The notes beneath the pieces are model-generated. The model had not been told where the DNA came from. It saw nothing but the letters and a program-made list of their open reading frames with translations, and did no database searches. A DNA stretch of 64,000 nt from Trichoplax sp. H2. Taxonomy: Eukaryota > Placozoa > Uniplacotomia > Trichoplacea. This document shows positions 24,227 to 37,100 of this stretch, one piece after another (the first letter of the stretch is position 1; each line of letters starts with the position of its first letter). The stretch is taken from positions 124,001-188,000 of the forward strand of contig NOWV01000099.1 of NCBI GenBank assembly GCA_003344405.1, written 5' to 3'. Made by a program: the position numbers and the translations under genes.

Positions 24227-27200
24227 ATGATTCGATCTTATTTAAGTATATCCATTGCTTTCTTTTTTGTCTGCCTTCATTGCATTGCTGAAATTTTGAG
24301 ATCGATCTGGCAATGGGTATTCCCAATTCGTCCGAAATCTCTCCACAATGAAATTATAGTCATTACAGGGGCTGGTAGAGGATTAGGTAAAGCTTTGGCT
24401 TTAGAAACAAGTAAATTGGGTGCTATTGTGGTCATTTGGGATATCGATTCAGCCGCCAATCAATCTGTTGCTTGTGATATACGTAATTCTGGTGGAATAG
24501 CTTATGATTATACGGTAAAAGTAACAGCAAAATGAATATTTCTAATTGTCCCATTTGCCTAGAAATCGACTACTGTACATCAGTCATCGCTGTAGTATTC
24601 AATGGCTAGTTAATCTTGGCGATCATGTTGCGCACATATTTCCCAACTAGTCTAATATTACAACAATACTTGATCAATCAATCAATCCTAATGTTATAGC
24701 CAGGTTGATATCTTGCAGCTATCGTGAATTCTATATATATATATACAGCACTGTGTAAAGGTTACAGTAGTAGTTGTCTAATCTGCATAAAAATCGGCTA
24801 CTGTACATCAGATATTATTATTTTTTGAATGGTAGTCTTTACGATCAAGTTGACCACTTTCTCCCAACTACTCCTATCTTGATGCACTCGATACAGTACA
24901 CTTTCAAGCCAAATGTTATCGCTCTACTTGATCAATATAATCCAAATCGTAGCCAAGTTGTCATCTTGCAGATGTTATTCTTTCGATAAAGTATTGATAG
25001 ATAAAGATTGGAGTAATAATTCTATACCTTATAGCTCTGTATTACTTTACCATGATACCGTTCACACGTGTACAGGAACGGTATGATGGATAGCATACGT
25101 AAAGAAGGCGTTGGCTGACTGACTGCAAAATAGTGTTACATAGATACAAAAACGCCTCTACAGTATTGTAAAAGATATTCTAGCCTTCAAAAATAATTGA
25201 TTAATTAATTAATCTAATTTTTAAACGTGAAATAGTAATGTTTCTCTACTTAGTTGACCATAAGTATCGCCTCAAGACGCACTACTAATTGTCCTTTCTT
25301 TCTTTTTGATCATCACTTTCAATAGATCGATATTACAAATAAAGAAGCTGTTTATGCAACTGCAGAAGCTGTCCTGACTGACATTGGACCTGTATCTCTG
25401 CTAATTAATAATGCTGGTGTGGTCAATGGTAAAACTTTAATCAACAGCTGTGATAGTAAAATTGAAAAAACTTTAAATGTCAACATGGTTTCCCATTTTT
25501 GGGTAGGTTGATCTAACCAAATATCAAGATTGGTTATGGTTAGGTCGTACTAGTCTTATTAATTCCTTAAAATTGCGTCATAATCAATGATACTGTATCA
25601 GAACTTGCCTAGTAGCTATAAATCAATTGATTACAGCTACATCTTGTATCGGTGTAGCTACATCATGAATGGAAGTATTCGCATAACTTGCTAGTGATTT
25701 CAGATTATTCGTTCAATTCATCTAGTCTTGAGTGATATGTGATTAAATTGAACTAGATTATCAGTGATCATGCAGTAAAATATATTAATTAGGTAATGAT
25801 CAAGATATGCTTCGATAATCGCTTACCAAATTGACATTTTTAGATATCAACGTAGCCATCAGCAGTTGTGGTTGGCTATGTCGATCTGATACTGTCAATT
25901 AGTAGCAAATAGTTACACTAATAATGACATTATTGTAAACTTTGTTAACTACATAACTGTCGAAAAGTTAAAGATAGCCTTCCACTGCATGTATAAATAT
26001 TGGGTTGCAATAATGTAATTAGTTCGCTGCATATCATTGTAACGATGTTGTTTATAATCAGTATTTTTAAATCTCAGCGTTTAGTTATTTTGCGCTAGAC
26101 TTTTTACACTTAAGTAGCATGAACATTATTACATTATAGTAGGATAGAATAAGGATGGCAACCCGGTGGACTTTTACGATTAGGTGGCTACAACGAAGGC
26201 TAAGCTTACACTTAAAATATACGCATTTACCGATTCATAGCTATGGCTGATGAAATTATTATCTAGTTACGGCTTTCAATTGTAGTCCACTAAAGTCAAT
26301 AGGAATCTTGTTATTTTAGTTTAGTTTCTTATTGACAATACCAACGATGATAAGGAAATAAATGCTCGCGGTGCAATCACTAAAGTCCATAGTAAAATTG
26401 ATTGTTTTCATTCGATTTCATTGACTACGCCAATTACATTATTTAATTTAATATCGGCCACTATCAACCTGTATAGTAGTTACATCAAATTAATGATAGA
26501 ATAACATTATCATTTTTAAATGAATATTGCAGACAATTAAAGCTTTCTTGCCTTCCATGATGGCAAAAAATCACGGTCATATCGTTGGGATCGCATCTCA
26601 ACTCGGATTTATTGGTGCAGCTGGTCTAGTTGACTATTGCTGTTCTAAGTTTGCAGTACTTGCTCTTGTCGATTCATTAAGAGATGAATTATGGATATCA
26701 AAATTTGATGGTGTACATTGCACATGTGTTTGTCCCTTCCTCATGGATACTGGTTTATTTCATGGTATTACTATAAGGTAAGCTCTCAATTTATCGAGTA
26801 ATTGTTAGTTGTTGTTTCGTTATTATACGTATATAATGGCTGTTATAGACAAGTAATAATACAGTCGGTGAGCGAAATGAACAAAAATATAAACTGAATA
26901 GATGTGCTTAATCATATCACGTGAAGAGCAAAGTTTAAAATATTTAAGTAAAGATACCTCTAACTTTAAGTGGATTAGATATACATATGTATTCTTATGT
27001 ATTGCTTCATACTCGTAATTAGAATAAATTTGAAACTTTGTCAAATTAGATTCTTACTCACTATGTTTTTTGATATACACCTATGGTAATACCACAGATT
27101 TCCTACGTTATTCACTGCCATTAAGGCCGATGATGCTGCAAAATATATAATTGATGGAATTCGTCGAAACAAGCAATATGTTACTCTACCGAAGTTATTG

Positions 27201-27427
27201 TATTTGGGTACCGTCCTAAAAAGGTAATTTGAGATGGAAACATGAGTTCATAATGCATGTACTAAATTGAATTAAAAAATTAACGTTACCGTAAAACGTT
27301 AACATTAACGAGGCAGTGATATATTGCATTAATTTGTCTTTACAGCATACTACCTGTTCCAGCACTCAATGAATTGTTGACTTTTGTTGGAATGCATGAT
27401 GCAATGAAAACATTTCAAGGACATTGA
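24227..27427 (+). CDS. Short-chain dehydrogenase/reductase, SDR16C family (RDHE2/RDH10/HSD17B11-like), 5 exons
   Basis: Exons: 24227-24514, 25326-25502, 26533-26777, 27098-27223, 27346-27427; 305 residues, all junctions in phase. The N-terminal 25 or so residues are a hydrophobic membrane anchor, as in ER or lipid-droplet SDR16C enzymes. The Rossmann motif TGAGRGLG lies at 47-54. Strand 2 ends in WDID (Asp72), which in this family favours NAD(H) over NADP(H). NNAG lies at 124-127, and the catalytic triad is Ser177, Tyr190 and Lys194 (YCCSK, Ser-to-Tyr spacing 13). CPFLMDTGLF follows the active site, and the C-terminal LKSILPVP segment matches SDR16C5-type proteins. Family members oxidise retinol or other lipid and steroid alcohols; the substrate here is unknown. 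The frame extends upstream to 24188 only from a TTG, so the Met at 24227 is taken as start. The enzyme appears intact. Confidence 0.93.
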
Positions 27428-29530
27428 CAGCGACTTTGTTCATTAATTGTATCGTATTATGTAATGATATGCTATAACATAAGTGCTTTTATGACGCATT
27501 ATCTAACATTATTGTGAATTATGTCTTTGGCTAAAGTACCTGTAGAACGATATTGAGATAATATCAGAATTATTCTTTATTCTTTAAGCTGATTTTATTT
27601 TAAGATGCTTTTTTTAGAAAATTTAAATGAGATTTACAAATCGTTGTGTAATAGTCATAAATACATGCCCTGTTTTGTTTTATTTTGCTGTCATGTTCCG
27701 TTCAATTTGACATTGGAATTAATGCATTCATGAAGCTATGCACAGAACATTCAATTTGCTTTTAAGGAGAGTAATATCATATGTGTTTACAAATTCTGGA
27801 TTGGCAGGTATATTTTATTATTTTATACAGAACAGTAGAAAGTTGATGGCATACTTTGATTCGGATGGGTGCAGATCTTCATTATATGTATATATATCTG
27901 TACCAATTCAGTCTTCATTACAAAATGTTATAACTAATCTGTAATAATTTACAGTCTTCATTAACAAATATAATCAAATGCAATGTTATCGAAATTTCAT
28001 AGAGAAAATCTAGCAATTGTATATGGTACTCCAAAATAATTGAGAAAATATCTTGAATTGTATGTGATGTTGTCCAGGTGATAAACATTCTATTAATTAA
28101 AATATGGTAGAATAAGTCAAACCTATCATCAAGAAGTTTGTTTTTATTTTTTTATTCTATCCTGTTAAAACGAAAAAGGAACGAACGCATTACCTTTGTC
28201 ACTTAACATAAGCTGAAGGTTAAAAAATTTTATAACCTAATGGCACTGCAGCCAAGTCAATCGCTATATACTATTTCGAATATACACATGTTGTAACCTG
28301 AAGCTACTTTAGTAAATTAGTCATATATTTTACGCTAATTCTATCATTAAAAGTCCTTCTATAGAGTTAAACGAAATAGAATTATCGATAAGAACGAAAG
28401 ACTTCTCCAATAGCTACCTAGTTAGAGCGTAATTCCTACTTTGAAATTTGCTTTTGGAAGCTAATATTAATCTCGCTTATAATAAAATATATCGATAACT
28501 AAGCAATTGCAATATATTACATCTCAATATAGTAGAAATTTAAGTGATAATTATATGTATATGTTGCATGGCTATTAAATGGCAGTTAGCATTTAGTTTA
28601 TATAATTAATAAGATTCTAATTGGATATTGCTGTATCTGTTAATTTTTGCTGGCATTAAAATAAACGATCTCTAATCCTTTCATTCATATTCGAAATCAT
28701 GTTTTAAAGCTATTTCTTAAATTGTAAAGTAACAACATCAAGACCAAAAGTACTAATGCGTAACAGCAAAAAGGCAGAAAAAAAGTACAGTTTCTATTCT
28801 ATTTATTATCTATGTACGAAACAAGGCATCATAAAGTGATTAGTTTAATTTCATAGATATACAACGCAGGTTATAATTATAATTTCACAGTACATAAAAG
28901 ATTACGATATAAAATCAAATTGTTAATCAAAATAAACAATTCCATAAAGCCATAGAGATGATCTCATTGCTTTATAATCACAGAAAATATTAAAAAATCC
29001 AACCGACAGTTCATAAAGTAACTGTATGTATAATACACAAATGTATTGTACATGAGAGTCGATTTAAATCCTTTCGAATATAGAATGCGGCAATATAAAT
29101 AAATGGAGACTTTAGTCGATTGGCTAATCATTTTACTAATAATATCTGTGCATGCCATGATATATTGTACGTGTAAACTGAACAATTGGTTTTAAATAAT
29201 ATCAGTTTAACATTTGGGATAAAAGTAGAAGATAATTCGATATTACGGCAAATACTTAGCAATTTGCAATACAATTACAGTATTATAATAAGTTTACAAA
29301 GTTATATAAATGTTTACTGATTTGCCGTTATATACTATAATTGTAACGAAAATATTGCGTCTTTGTGCGGGTTTGCTGCAGCACTGTAATATGTACAAAT
29401 GTAACTAACTTGAACATTTTTATAGATCCAATTACAATTGGGTCAAGAATATTTACGACATTTAATTATTAAACCATAAAATTAGCACGGTTTATAGTAG
29501 AAATGCAACATTCAAAAAATTTATAGTCTT
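27428..29530. other. Convergent spacer between SDR gene and VPS13D 3' end
   Basis: Both flanking genes end here (SDR on plus, VPS13D on minus), so the stretch holds two 3' UTRs. It is AT-rich. Open frames of 68-73 codons (27738-27944 plus, 28964-29185 minus) have no recognisable similarity and no splice context. No RNA gene or repeat stands out. Confidence 0.55.
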
Positions 29531-31109
29531 TTAATAGTGATAGGTTTCGTATTCTTCATCTTCATCGACATCATTAATTAATGAAAGCTTTTCTTCGTTG
29601 TATATATTCATCGCGTACAGAATTTGTCGGCAAATCTATAGGAATAAGTAGAGCATCATAAATAATTAGTTTATGAAGTATACAGTACAACAGGTCTGGT
29701 TAAGTCTACGTTAATCTAAAACCTAAAATACCTCAGATGCAATGGTATAAATAGAAAAGAAGCTACTTTAACTAATGTTATAAATTATATTATATCGATA
29801 CCAAGTAACTTAAGTTTTCGGATAATAATGAAAAACCACTACTGTACCAAATTAACTTATTGATTTCTATGAATTAATAGGGGTTTTTAACAGTCACATA
29901 ATTAAATATTTAGGCCTAAGTAGAAGAGTATACTTACTCTTTGAGCGCAACGCTCATCAGAACATCTGAATTGTGGTTTACTGTATTCTTCTCCACTAGT
30001 ATATGCGTAAGCCTTAGAGTAATCTCCTTTATAACATATTTCGATGGCATAATTATTGCCACTGACTAAATATTGACAACTAATCACATCCTTCAATTCA
30101 ATAGTTTTTATTATTGACTCATCCGATGGAGGACCAGGTTTGACGATATAAATTCGTTTCGTTGATATAACAGCTCTAATTTGCCCACTCAAGTCTTCAT
30201 TAAAGTTTTCAAAGGCAAGATATCTAAATTCGATAAAAAATTGTTCGCATCTATTAGTCGATCCAACTATAAATCGCTCTTTATATGATATTGTTTTAAA
30301 TAATCGCCTACCTTTCGGAATTTTTACAATCTGAAATTTCATGCAAATAGTCTTGACCAAGCGCATCACGAGCTGAGTATCTCGGCAAGGTTCCACCAGG
30401 TCCCATACACACGCGTCTAGGTCGGCACCTCTTAATTCGATGACTGGAATCGGAAGACGATGAAGTATCTCTAAGATAAGCTGCTGTTCCAGCTGCCAGA
30501 TCCAATACTCCAGCAGCGGGCTTGGCTAGGGATCCAACTATCCCCTTCCCTAGACCACTGATAAAACCCTATGTATATTATCAACGTATAACGAATAACA
30601 ATCATTACAATAAATAAATAAAAGCTACAATAAATTAATAAAATTTTCGTAGCTTATGAATTCCTACAGAAAATCCCTTAGTGGCAGCTCCTTCAATTGA
30701 TTCAGTTATGACACTAGTTACACCACTTAAGCCAGCGCCAAATCCTTTTATGCCAGCCTTAAACTGCTCTGATCCTCCTCCACGCGCATGCTCTAGTCTT
30801 ATTTTTTCACGTCTATCCTTAAAATTGCTGTCAACGGAAGCTAAGCGACTTGAAATATTATCGGCAATCTGCAAAAATACCAATAAGAATAGTCATGTGA
30901 ATGCTTAAGAATTTATTGCCACTTAAATAATTATAATAAACCTTGGATGTTGAGTCCGAAATACCATGAGTAACTTTCGATAAGAAACCTACAAGATCTT
31001 GGTCAATTACAAGCTCAGATAAACCGGAAGCAACATCTTTATATAGACCAATAGGATTACCGAGGAAATCTACAGCGCCAAAGATTCTCAATGATTGACG
31101 TATGACTTC
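29531..31109 (-). other. VPS13D: VPS13D C-terminal ATG2-like and PH-like domains
   Basis: Exons 31109-30942 and 30868-30668 encode the amphipathic [14 protein letters not shown] and KVTHGISDS segments and the [20 protein letters not shown] helix shared with ATG2, which embed in lipid surfaces. Exon 30568-30312 adds [20 protein letters not shown] and the [20 protein letters not shown] linker. Exons 30250-29938 and 29635-29531 form the PH-like domain and an acidic final tail (DVDEDEEYE). The intron between 30312 and 30250 is only 61 bases. Stop is TAA, reverse complement of 29531-29533. Confidence 0.88.
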
Positions 31110-34100
31110 CTACAATAAATAATTGAATAGTAACAAATTAGTAATTTATAATTACAATTCCAGGAGATTGTAAGGGCGATTATGAAATTAATTATAGGAA
31201 CGTACCTGTAAATAATGTCTTTTTAAATCGTCAAAAATCCTGTCGCTTTCATTTATCAAATGATGACGATTGTATTCACCTATAATTAAAATAAATATGT
31301 TGTTTAGATTGCATATTATTGTAGCCCAAAAGTATTTAAAATATCATTGGAGTCATAAACCAAAAAATTGAACTGTATGAGAGTAGTACTCACTAAGTTC
31401 AATTTGTGCATTTTCAAGTTTCATGAGGAATAATCCTAGTTGGCTTCGCATTTTTCTTAATTCATTACTCAGTTTACTCGCAGTTGAAACACTGATGCCG
31501 ACTTTGATTTCAGGTATTCGAATCATGTTAAAGTAAAACTGTACAACATTATCGGCAATAGCATACCTTGATCTATGAATATTAGGAGGCAGATACACAT
31601 AACGTCAGTCGGATTAATTAGGGTAAGCATATGCAGAAGTAAAAGATCTATGATGGCTATTTACCCTTGAAAATCGAAACCAGCTTCACTAGCAAAGCTA
31701 TCGTGTTTTATTGCTTTCGGATAGCCAATCATTTGAAGGAATTTTAGCAGCAATAATTCATCGATATTTAAGGCGATCGGTTTCAATCCAAAATGCAAGC
31801 GCTATAAATATAATTACAGATTACCTCGTCAGAATCATGGTAATACTTGTAGACTGTTTATACTGTAAACAGAAATAAAATACCTTAATGTTGTGTACAT
31901 TATCGAAATGGCTAGGTAACATTACGACTGCTAAATGTAGAGCTGGTTGTCCATATTGTTCGTCATCCTTACTGCCAGGAGGCGTAATATAAAAAGTTAC
32001 AGGATGCATTACATTTTCTAACTGATTGTCAATTTGTATATGCTGAATATTAATTTCCGCTGTTCGAGACGCCGATGTATGTATATAACTAATTTCAATT
32101 CCAGTTAGACTAAGGAAAAGTAATTCCTCTGGAAGAGATGTTACCATAGATACTCCAATACCGCCGGCTAAAAATAAGTGAATTTCAAACTCACTCTTGT
32201 TTGTTACTGTATCGGATGTGCCGTAAATAAGCGATTTGTGTGCGTTTTGTTCTATCGAGCTGCTTTTGCTTTCATTCATTTCAGTTGGCACAGACTTTAT
32301 TCGGTTCATTTGAATTGGGAAATCTGATATTCGCAAAACACGCGTCGGTCCCTCACTTATCACAACCATTGATAACATTCCTGATCCCGGTCTTACTTTT
32401 ACGGGGACAATAATCTGATCATTAGGTTTCTCTTTACCGCTATCCAAGTCTTTGTGTGGAAAGTTTGTAGCAAGATCTAGCACCGCTAGACACCCATGTT
32501 TTAGTTGCGAAGACCCTCCAAAAGCTTGCACTACTAATCCTGGCAAACGACAAGCTAATTGACCTTCTTTGGTGAAATGCCACGTTTGTGTGTCCACCCT
32601 TCGTTCGTCAGGCCGATTAAGAAATAACTGAAAGCAATTTTTCATCTTGCTCTCCTTTGCATCAAGGACTAATCCAATATTAAGCCCTGTGGATTTTTTA
32701 TTTGATAAAATTGATCCTTCATTGCATAATCTGCCAGCACTCGTCATCCGCCACAATTGCGATTTTCTTTCGTTTATTTTAGACCTAAAATAGACTGTTG
32801 TATCTCTGGGAAAAGGAGCATCTAATACTAAGGCCATATTTTCTATGAAATCCTTTGATTTTGATCCTTTTTGTGGAAGATTCGCAAACTGTTTAGCAGT
32901 CAAGTAAATGCAGTTATCGTAATATAAACGACGCTCTTCGCCTACTTTTTGTAAATTAATCTTTTCCTCTGATCCAGTAGGTACACTAACTACTAGCTCT
33001 GGTTTAAACATTGGTTCATCAGTAGCATAAGGCATCGTACAATGTGGCATGAGAGTAGTCTGTAAATCACTTCTACAGGATTGATGAAATAATATTGACA
33101 CTTCAGCCATGTTATCGATTCTGTACGGAGGCAACAGTTCACTTGCTTCACTAAACAGAACACGTATAGAAGCGCCACTCTGCAGAATTTCCACTCGCAA
33201 AAATAATGGTTTATTATCATCAACTCTCATAAAGATCTGAAATGAGTCCATTTTGTCAATTCGAAAGCCACCAGACCACCTGCACCCATTTACGTCTTCA
33301 GCTTTAATAGCTAGTAATCGATCAAGATCTAGTCGTGGCCAATGAAAAAGCGTAACACATCCAGGCAGTGCATACAGAGTTGCATCAGGATTAATTGACT
33401 TTGTATTCGTTGTTACATATTGTTGAACATAGGCTAATTTATGATGAGTTCGATTCTCTAGCTGATATCTACAAGTAAAGGTAACAATTCTTGTAGCACT
33501 ATATCGTCCTGATCCCGGCCTGGAATCGATACCAATTTCGTAAACTTGATCAGGCCTTCCCCCAGTTTGAATAGAATGAACTGATAGATAACTAGATGCT
33601 TCAGGTGAGAATCGTACACTCCATACAGGCTTTCCAGTATCGTATTCCTTGCCAACTCGTATTGAACATAAATTATTGGCTTCTACATCATTGAAAGAAA
33701 ACAATAAAGGCTCTACATTTCTCGCAATTTCGTGTTCATGGAACTGACCAGCTGCTTCATCGCTTGAGTTGTCTTGTTTAAAGACGAGTGGGATACCACT
33801 TTTATTCATAAACCAATAGTTACAGAAAACAGAAATTTTTATTGTTGAATTATTAACTAGTGATAATTTAACATTAAGATTTAGCGGTCGTTGATGACGA
33901 TCAACCAGTGTTAAACGTCCAGCACCAGAACGACAACCGGGAGGAATAGTAATACTGTAAGAATATTGTTCGAATCCTTCAATTGTTGCTCCAAATTCCA
34001 TAGACGATAAAGGATCCATTTCATATAATGGCTTTTCTTTACCAACATCAGCTACACCATTTACGCTACCTAAGACAAATTTTATTCTGCACGGTAATAA

Positions 34101-37100
34101 ATTCGCGACTACAACTACTGGCATAAAGGAGATTGTGTGAGCCGGCTGCTGAATATGACGTAATCTACCATCCAAAGAGGCTAAAGTGACATATTCGCGT
34201 GGATAATTTTCTCTTTTGATCTTGGCACAGAACCAAAAGGATGAATTATCATCCTGACAATTACAACTATAAAGCCTGTTACAAACGGATTCTTCCTTAC
34301 GAACTAAATGCCATACTACATTATCTGCAGGATAAGCCGTACCCCAGCGATACGGCCGAGCATATAGTTCATGCATGCAATATTGTAGCGGGACTGAAGT
34401 AGTAGAACCAGATTCGAGTGGTGGCATTTCAAGTGATCCTTTAAATCCAGTATAAGTAGGTGTCTTAAAAAATAATTGTATCGGTGTATGTAGGAGATTC
34501 TTTATTTGTAGTGCAGAACGAACAGTAATAATCTTCTTTGAGCCAAAAACGGTAACGTCGAAAACGATACGAGCTGAAGGGGATTTATTCTTATCTGTAC
34601 CCGGATGATTTTGTGGTAGAGCTTGCCGGAAAAAGACACCCACGCGATCTACAGTTATCGGAGATACCATTTTCCAGCCATCAACTTGAACGGAAATCTG
34701 ATGAACTTTAGCAATATGAGTGTTGGTATGCCTAAATTTTTCGCGATGTTCAAACGTAAATGGAATGTCTTCCTCAGTACCGACTGGAATCCACGTTAAA
34801 TCTTCAGACTGATCATATGTAACTTGCTTCCTAATAATACCACTTTGCCCATAGGTAGCGGCAGTATTACTGAAAGATAACGGCGCTGTTGTAATTGTTG
34901 CAAAATGTAATGAACATCCAGTACGATTGCGAAGAATATACGGTATGTATGGTGCACGTCTTCTATTTTCTTTCACTTGTTTACTGGTATTAGTTGCAGG
35001 ATTATTCGAAATGGCCGACTTGAACCTGTAAAAAAATATTGTCTGATTAAATTATTTTATTAAATGCAAGTCCAGTATTAATGGCCTTATAATTATAATA
35101 CTTGTTAAATTCATCCACCCAGGTTTGTTGAGTGTTTTTGATAGTTTCCAAAAGAGACGATGTAACGTTTACGTCTAAACGATGCTTAGCTATCACGGCA
35201 AAGGCAAGATTTTAGTGAATATTTTGTAACGATTTAACTACTAATGAAGTTGTTCCTAATAAAGTATGACACGAGTTTCCACGAATTTTTCGATAAAGAC
35301 CTATTTTGATAAGAACGTTAACAATTTAACGTTTTACCTTCAATCTTCGCAATAAAACGTTCCGGTTTGAGTAATTCCGATGATCTTTGCTTTCTCCATT
35401 GAATGTTATATCTATATTTTTACAAAAGAATGTTTATAATCCTTACATAAACATTTGAAAAACTTACGGTATGGAGAGTAATTTCTGATACTAACGCCCA
35501 AGTTTCGATAACGGGCTCCCATGCGGATACACTTCGATTATAGTAATCAACACATAAACTTCCACGAAAATAGCTTCCGTTGCAGGATTGCATATCATGA
35601 GATAATGTTAAATCTAAAATATGGTGAAACCTCTATTTAAGAAGATTCAATAACTAAGGCTATTACTATATTAATTTAGACATTACCGTTGATAGAAAGT
35701 TCGAAAAGAGGTACGTCATGATCACCGCAATCATCAATAACACACACGAGAAGATAAGGGACACGAATCTGTATATAAATGTAAAAATTAGTTTATGAGA
35801 GTATACCTTCATACACATTCGAACGTTATCATGAAAAGTTTTTTATACGAGTAGAAGTGATAATCTGCTAAAAGGCTGAGCGCAAGTACCTTAATTCCTG
35901 CAATACCAGTATTTGAATCTGCTCTTTCGCTATTACGGTGGATTCTTGGAGAACCATCGTGATTTCTTCGACTCGAACTATTATCAGTATTTTCTTCCTG
36001 TTCGAGTAACCAATTTGAAGCTTCTTCTAACTGATCTGATGTCCGTTGTAAAGCTTGAATGCATAGTTGTCTGCTAAATCCTAGAGCAAGCAATTTCTCC
36101 AAATTCGAAACTGCAAAAGCAGTAATATAAATTTTAATTGTCAAGTATTGTGACTATAAGGAATGTGCGTATGATTGCATTCGTACCACTTATTTCTGTA
36201 AGATCTTCGTCCATTATAGATTTTTTATTTAAACTAGGAGCCTCATTTGCAGATTTTTTACTTTCAGAACCAAATTTCGTTCTTGATAACGTATTTAGAA
36301 TGGTAATAAAAAGTTGAACGTCTTGATATGATACTCGTGTATTCAATGATGGAGTTGCTGATAGCTATAGCAAAAGGAATGACTGAATTAGCTAGCAGCA
36401 AAGGTATACTTATAATATTAGAGATTATATCAGATAAACTATACCTCCAGAGCTGGTAGCTGCTGCTGGGTCGCATCTGTTAAGCCAAAGGCTTTACTCG
36501 ATAATTCAGTTGCAGAATTGAGTTCTATCAGCAGTTGGAACGGATCTACTATCGAGAGAGCGCTACCGTCAATATCGCTCATATTGCACGAAAAAATTTC
36601 GAGACCTTGTAAACTGCAAGACAAAGGACGCTCAGAGGCTAGATGAGGACAAAATTTAAGAACTGCTGTACCCTATAATAGTAAACGAATGGCCCACCAT
36701 TATTATTTGTAGTATTCTATCATAAGCTAAGAGTTTACCGCATTATGACAACGCAATGAAATACATTTAGTAATTCAAGTGAAATCGAACCTTTAAAATA
36801 ATTGCGTTCGTGTCACGACATGAAGCGTCTTCCACAACTATTAATTCAGTCTCCGTCAGATTGAATTTTATTTCAGTTGGTCGCGTATCCTAATACAGAA
36901 TTAATTATTAAATGGTGATATTTAGCGTTACAGATGTTAATGTTGTAACTATAATTGTTAAGGCTTCCGAAAATGTTCTATTGAATAACATACTCCATAT
37001 TTCATGGCCATTCGACGAGTGAAAATTCCTGTACCCATCGATAAAATTGGAGTTCCTACAAGTTCATCCGGTATTGAAGGTGAAGCGGAAAGAGAATCCT

